Below are positions 61,656 to 64,000 of a DNA stretch of 64,000 nt, piece after piece. Source of the DNA: Pseudorasbora parva. Its lineage: Eukaryota > Chordata > Actinopteri > Cypriniformes > Gobionidae. The first letter of the stretch is position 1. Each line of letters starts with the position of its first letter. The notes under the pieces were generated by a model. That model saw only the letters and a program-made list of their open reading frames with translations, made no database searches and was not told the DNA's origin. The stretch is from positions 55,264,306 through 55,328,305 of the forward strand of contig NC_090173.1 of NCBI RefSeq assembly GCF_024679245.1, given 5' to 3'. A program made the translations under genes and the position numbers.

Positions 61656-64000
61656 GTATACTCTCAATTCCAACTTTATTAAAGGCTGCTGAAGACTTTA
61701 AATTTGTATACAGTCAAACCAAAAATGATACAGACACCAGATATAATGTTTTACTAGTGTAAGCAGGACACTATAGTTAATTTATGTAAGTGAAGGAGAG
61801 CAAATAAAGTAAACTTTATACCCATAAATTCTTCATACAGTGACTATCAGTAAAAAATGGGTCCAAAAGAATTCAGACACTTTGAGCTGAGCATGTTTTG
61901 CTGAAGTGTTTCTTTAATTGCTAATGTGACCTTTGACAACACAGACTGGACAAAATGAAGCATTGTTTGGTCATTGGTTGAGCTAAATTGGTTTCTGAAC
62001 TATAGCGAATAAACTGTGATCATGGGAGAAAATGCTGAAGGTGTCTGAATACATTTTGGTTTGACTGCATAATGCTTTCGCCATTGTTTACTTTTAGCAC
62101 TTTTCAAGCTATTAGTCGATGTGTTTTGACACTGGTTGTGTAGGTCTCTGCTTCTCTGCGATGTTTACTGTAAGTTATTTACATTTGCAGCAAGTATGGA
62201 GTTAAGACGACAGGAAAGAGAGAGGGGTGGGCGCACAGAGAGAGAAAGAATGAGGGAATTTTAACTGTAGCCGTTTGGTCACATCTGGTATTGATTTCAT
62301 CTTAAGGCACATTTAATAAGCAGCTCTTTGAAGCCCAGGCCTTTCATTTGATGCACAAAGACTCGCACACATTTTTCAACAATTGTATCAAGCTACGTTG
62401 CTCTTCATGCATTTGTGTGTGTTTACATAAGACTATCGTTGTTGTTTTTTTAATGATTGTTTCTCATTTATATCAAAGACTCTCTTTGTTTTGGCCTTTC
62501 TATTTGAATGGGGCATTGTTGCCAATGGTGTTGCTTGATCATGGTGGCCCATTTAAACAGCTGAGAAACTTTTCCTGGTAATTATGCTGGTTATAGCTTT
62601 TAAATGCTCCTTGACCAAAATCTTTAATGCTCCACGTTGATTCATCTAGATAACCCTAGTTTATCAATTCTGTGTAAAATAGTTTGCTCGAAGCCTGTAT
62701 TGCATAGGAATATTGAGAAATTCCCAATGTTAAGGACCCCTCTCTGACCACGCACATTTTCAAGGGAAAGAGAATTCAAAGCTGATGGTTTTAATCGCAG
62801 AAAATGTGTGGAGTCGGGTCATTTCAACATGGCAGAAATTCAACAAAGAACAGTACTGCCAGAGTTGCCAGACGATATTGGTGCCAGATGTTGCGAAGAG
62901 AAAATCTTGCCATATAAAACATGTTCCAATGGAAAGACTTCTTTCTCTTTTTCTTTCTTTCTTCTTTTTTTTCAAACAAATAAGAGCCATGCTGCCCTTT
63001 TGAAGATTTTGCGGAGTAGGATGTAGCTTATTCTCCAGAAATAAGGATGTATTTATGTGCCATGTATTCTAGTTTGTCCCTCATTTATGAAGTTGGGCAG
63101 TGGGAAAACAATGGATTGTTTCCGACATATTGAAAGTAGAAAAGAAACTTTGTTCTCGTTGGTTGTTGTTTTGAGTCATGGTTATTCCTCTGTGTGTGTG
63201 TGTGAGTGTGTTTTATGTGCACTGTTTCTATGACTTGGTGGTGTTTGCTTGTAAAAACCTAGCATGCACCGCAGCGCAATTTAGTAAGAGGGGGCATTTT
63301 CCATTACAAAGCCAATTACTGAGGCAAACCTCACCACTCCCTCCCCTCCCACTGCTTTCTCTTCCTTCTGGAGGAGGTGGAGATCATTAGTGCATCAGAG
63401 GTGGAGGGAAAGAGACAAATCGGACAATAGAAACGAGGCAAAAAGGCTATCCATCAAGGTCAAACACTAGATTAAGCTCCGACTCATCCCCATAACAAAG
63501 TGCCAATGAAAAAAAGTTAGTGTAGACTCCTCGGCACCCAAAAATGTCAACCCTTGTGAACGATCCCCGTCATTTGCTAACAGAGCTCCCAATTAGACAC
63601 CAGAGGCCTGACCAGAGGTAGATGGGTGGTAGTGTTTAACAGACCCTCTAATTTAGGCTAAAGCACCTCTTTGTCCCCCAAATAGCGGAGTGCAACGCAG
63701 GATAGCATTAGTGTCTGATACATGTAATGGGCCGGCTCCACAGTGCGACCATTTCACTCGCATTTGCGACTAAAATAGATGTGTGCGAATCGTACTTTGC
63801 ATATTCTTCTGGAGCATGTGTGTGATTTAAACAATCCCTGCGGATCAGTTTTCTTAGAGATCAGAGTAAGATCAGAAAAAGTCGTTAAATGGTATATAAC
63901 ATTGATCGTTTTAAGGCGTCTTATATTTTGAGGATTGAAAAACATAAATCGCGATACTACCTAATGTGATTTATTAAACTTCAAAAGGTTATTATTTCAT
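61656..64000 (+). other. axin2: axin2 intron 10 (partial, runs off window)
   Basis: After the DNA element at 61711-62067 I searched for the last DIX exon (expected to continue with an aromatic/Lys-rich strand after GNYR) and found no acceptor followed by such a frame. Open frames at 62348-63390 lack motifs. The segment is taken as intron. Confidence 0.7.
61711..62067. mobile_element. DNA element, copy 2 (after exon 10)
   Basis: Termini CAGTCAAACCAAAAATGA and the inverted TTTTGGTTTGACTG. The interior matches 54817-55324 (GACACTTTGAGCTGAGCATG, GACAAAATGAAGCATTG) but lacks its middle segment, so the two differ by an internal deletion. Confidence 0.8.

Noticed and set aside
62160..64000. A last axin2 exon in the final 1.8 kb.
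   Set aside because: AG sites such as ATTTGCAG at about 62191 are not followed by a frame resembling the end of the DIX domain.

Overview
The window is vertebrate nuclear DNA, almost certainly from a cyprinid (zebrafish/carp-type) fish. The evidence is an axin2 gene with vertebrate exon structure and GT-AG introns, plus a dense set of short foldback DNA transposons and SINE-like repeats of the kind typical of cypriniform genomes. Family names for the repeats come from memory and from their structure, not from a database search.

Region 1 (1-33.9 kb) is one very large tandem array. The unit is about 51 bp and lies in a single orientation throughout. It is often mixed with a 62-bp composite made by adding a truncated second half-unit. 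The array is still running at the left edge of the window, so its true length exceeds 33.6 kb. It shows several layers of higher-order duplication: a 1,540-bp block duplicated at about 99.7% identity, blocks re-used at offsets of about 1.9 kb and 2.64 kb, and a 258-bp tandem duplication. A non-repeat island of about 290 bp was carried along three times. One 1.93-kb non-autonomous DNA transposon with 91-bp terminal inverted repeats splits the array at 16.69-18.62 kb. The right end of the array coincides with the third island copy and an (AT)n tract.

Region 2 (33.9-45.2 kb) is repeat-rich intergenic or intronic DNA: foldback MITEs, nested mariner-like MITEs inside a SINE-like copy, a broken LINE reverse transcriptase on the minus strand, long (AT)n tracts and an orphan copy of the 51-bp unit. 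At 34331-34435 there is a small exon-like segment (acceptor, 34 codons, stop). By the gene order known in mammals (CEP112 upstream of AXIN2 in the same direction) it could be the last coding exon of cep112. I cannot confirm that identity.

Region 3 (45.2-64 kb) holds axin2 on the plus strand: a promoter zone with repeated CTTTGAT (TCF/LEF) motifs and a 27-bp minisatellite, a probable non-coding exon 1 ending at 46045, and nine coding exons from 47273 to 61655. Together these encode about 773 residues: the tankyrase-binding N terminus, the RGS domain, the GSK3-binding helix, the beta-catenin-binding helix, the His-rich stretch and the first part of the DIX domain. The final exon, with the end of DIX, is not in the window. 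The introns carry MITEs and SINE-like copies, several of them in inverted pairs.

Axin2 is the inducible negative-feedback scaffold of Wnt/beta-catenin signalling, and the TCF motifs upstream of the gene fit that role. No operon, CRISPR array or complete transposase is present. The most unusual object is the huge CCAAT-box-bearing tandem array about 13 kb upstream of axin2.
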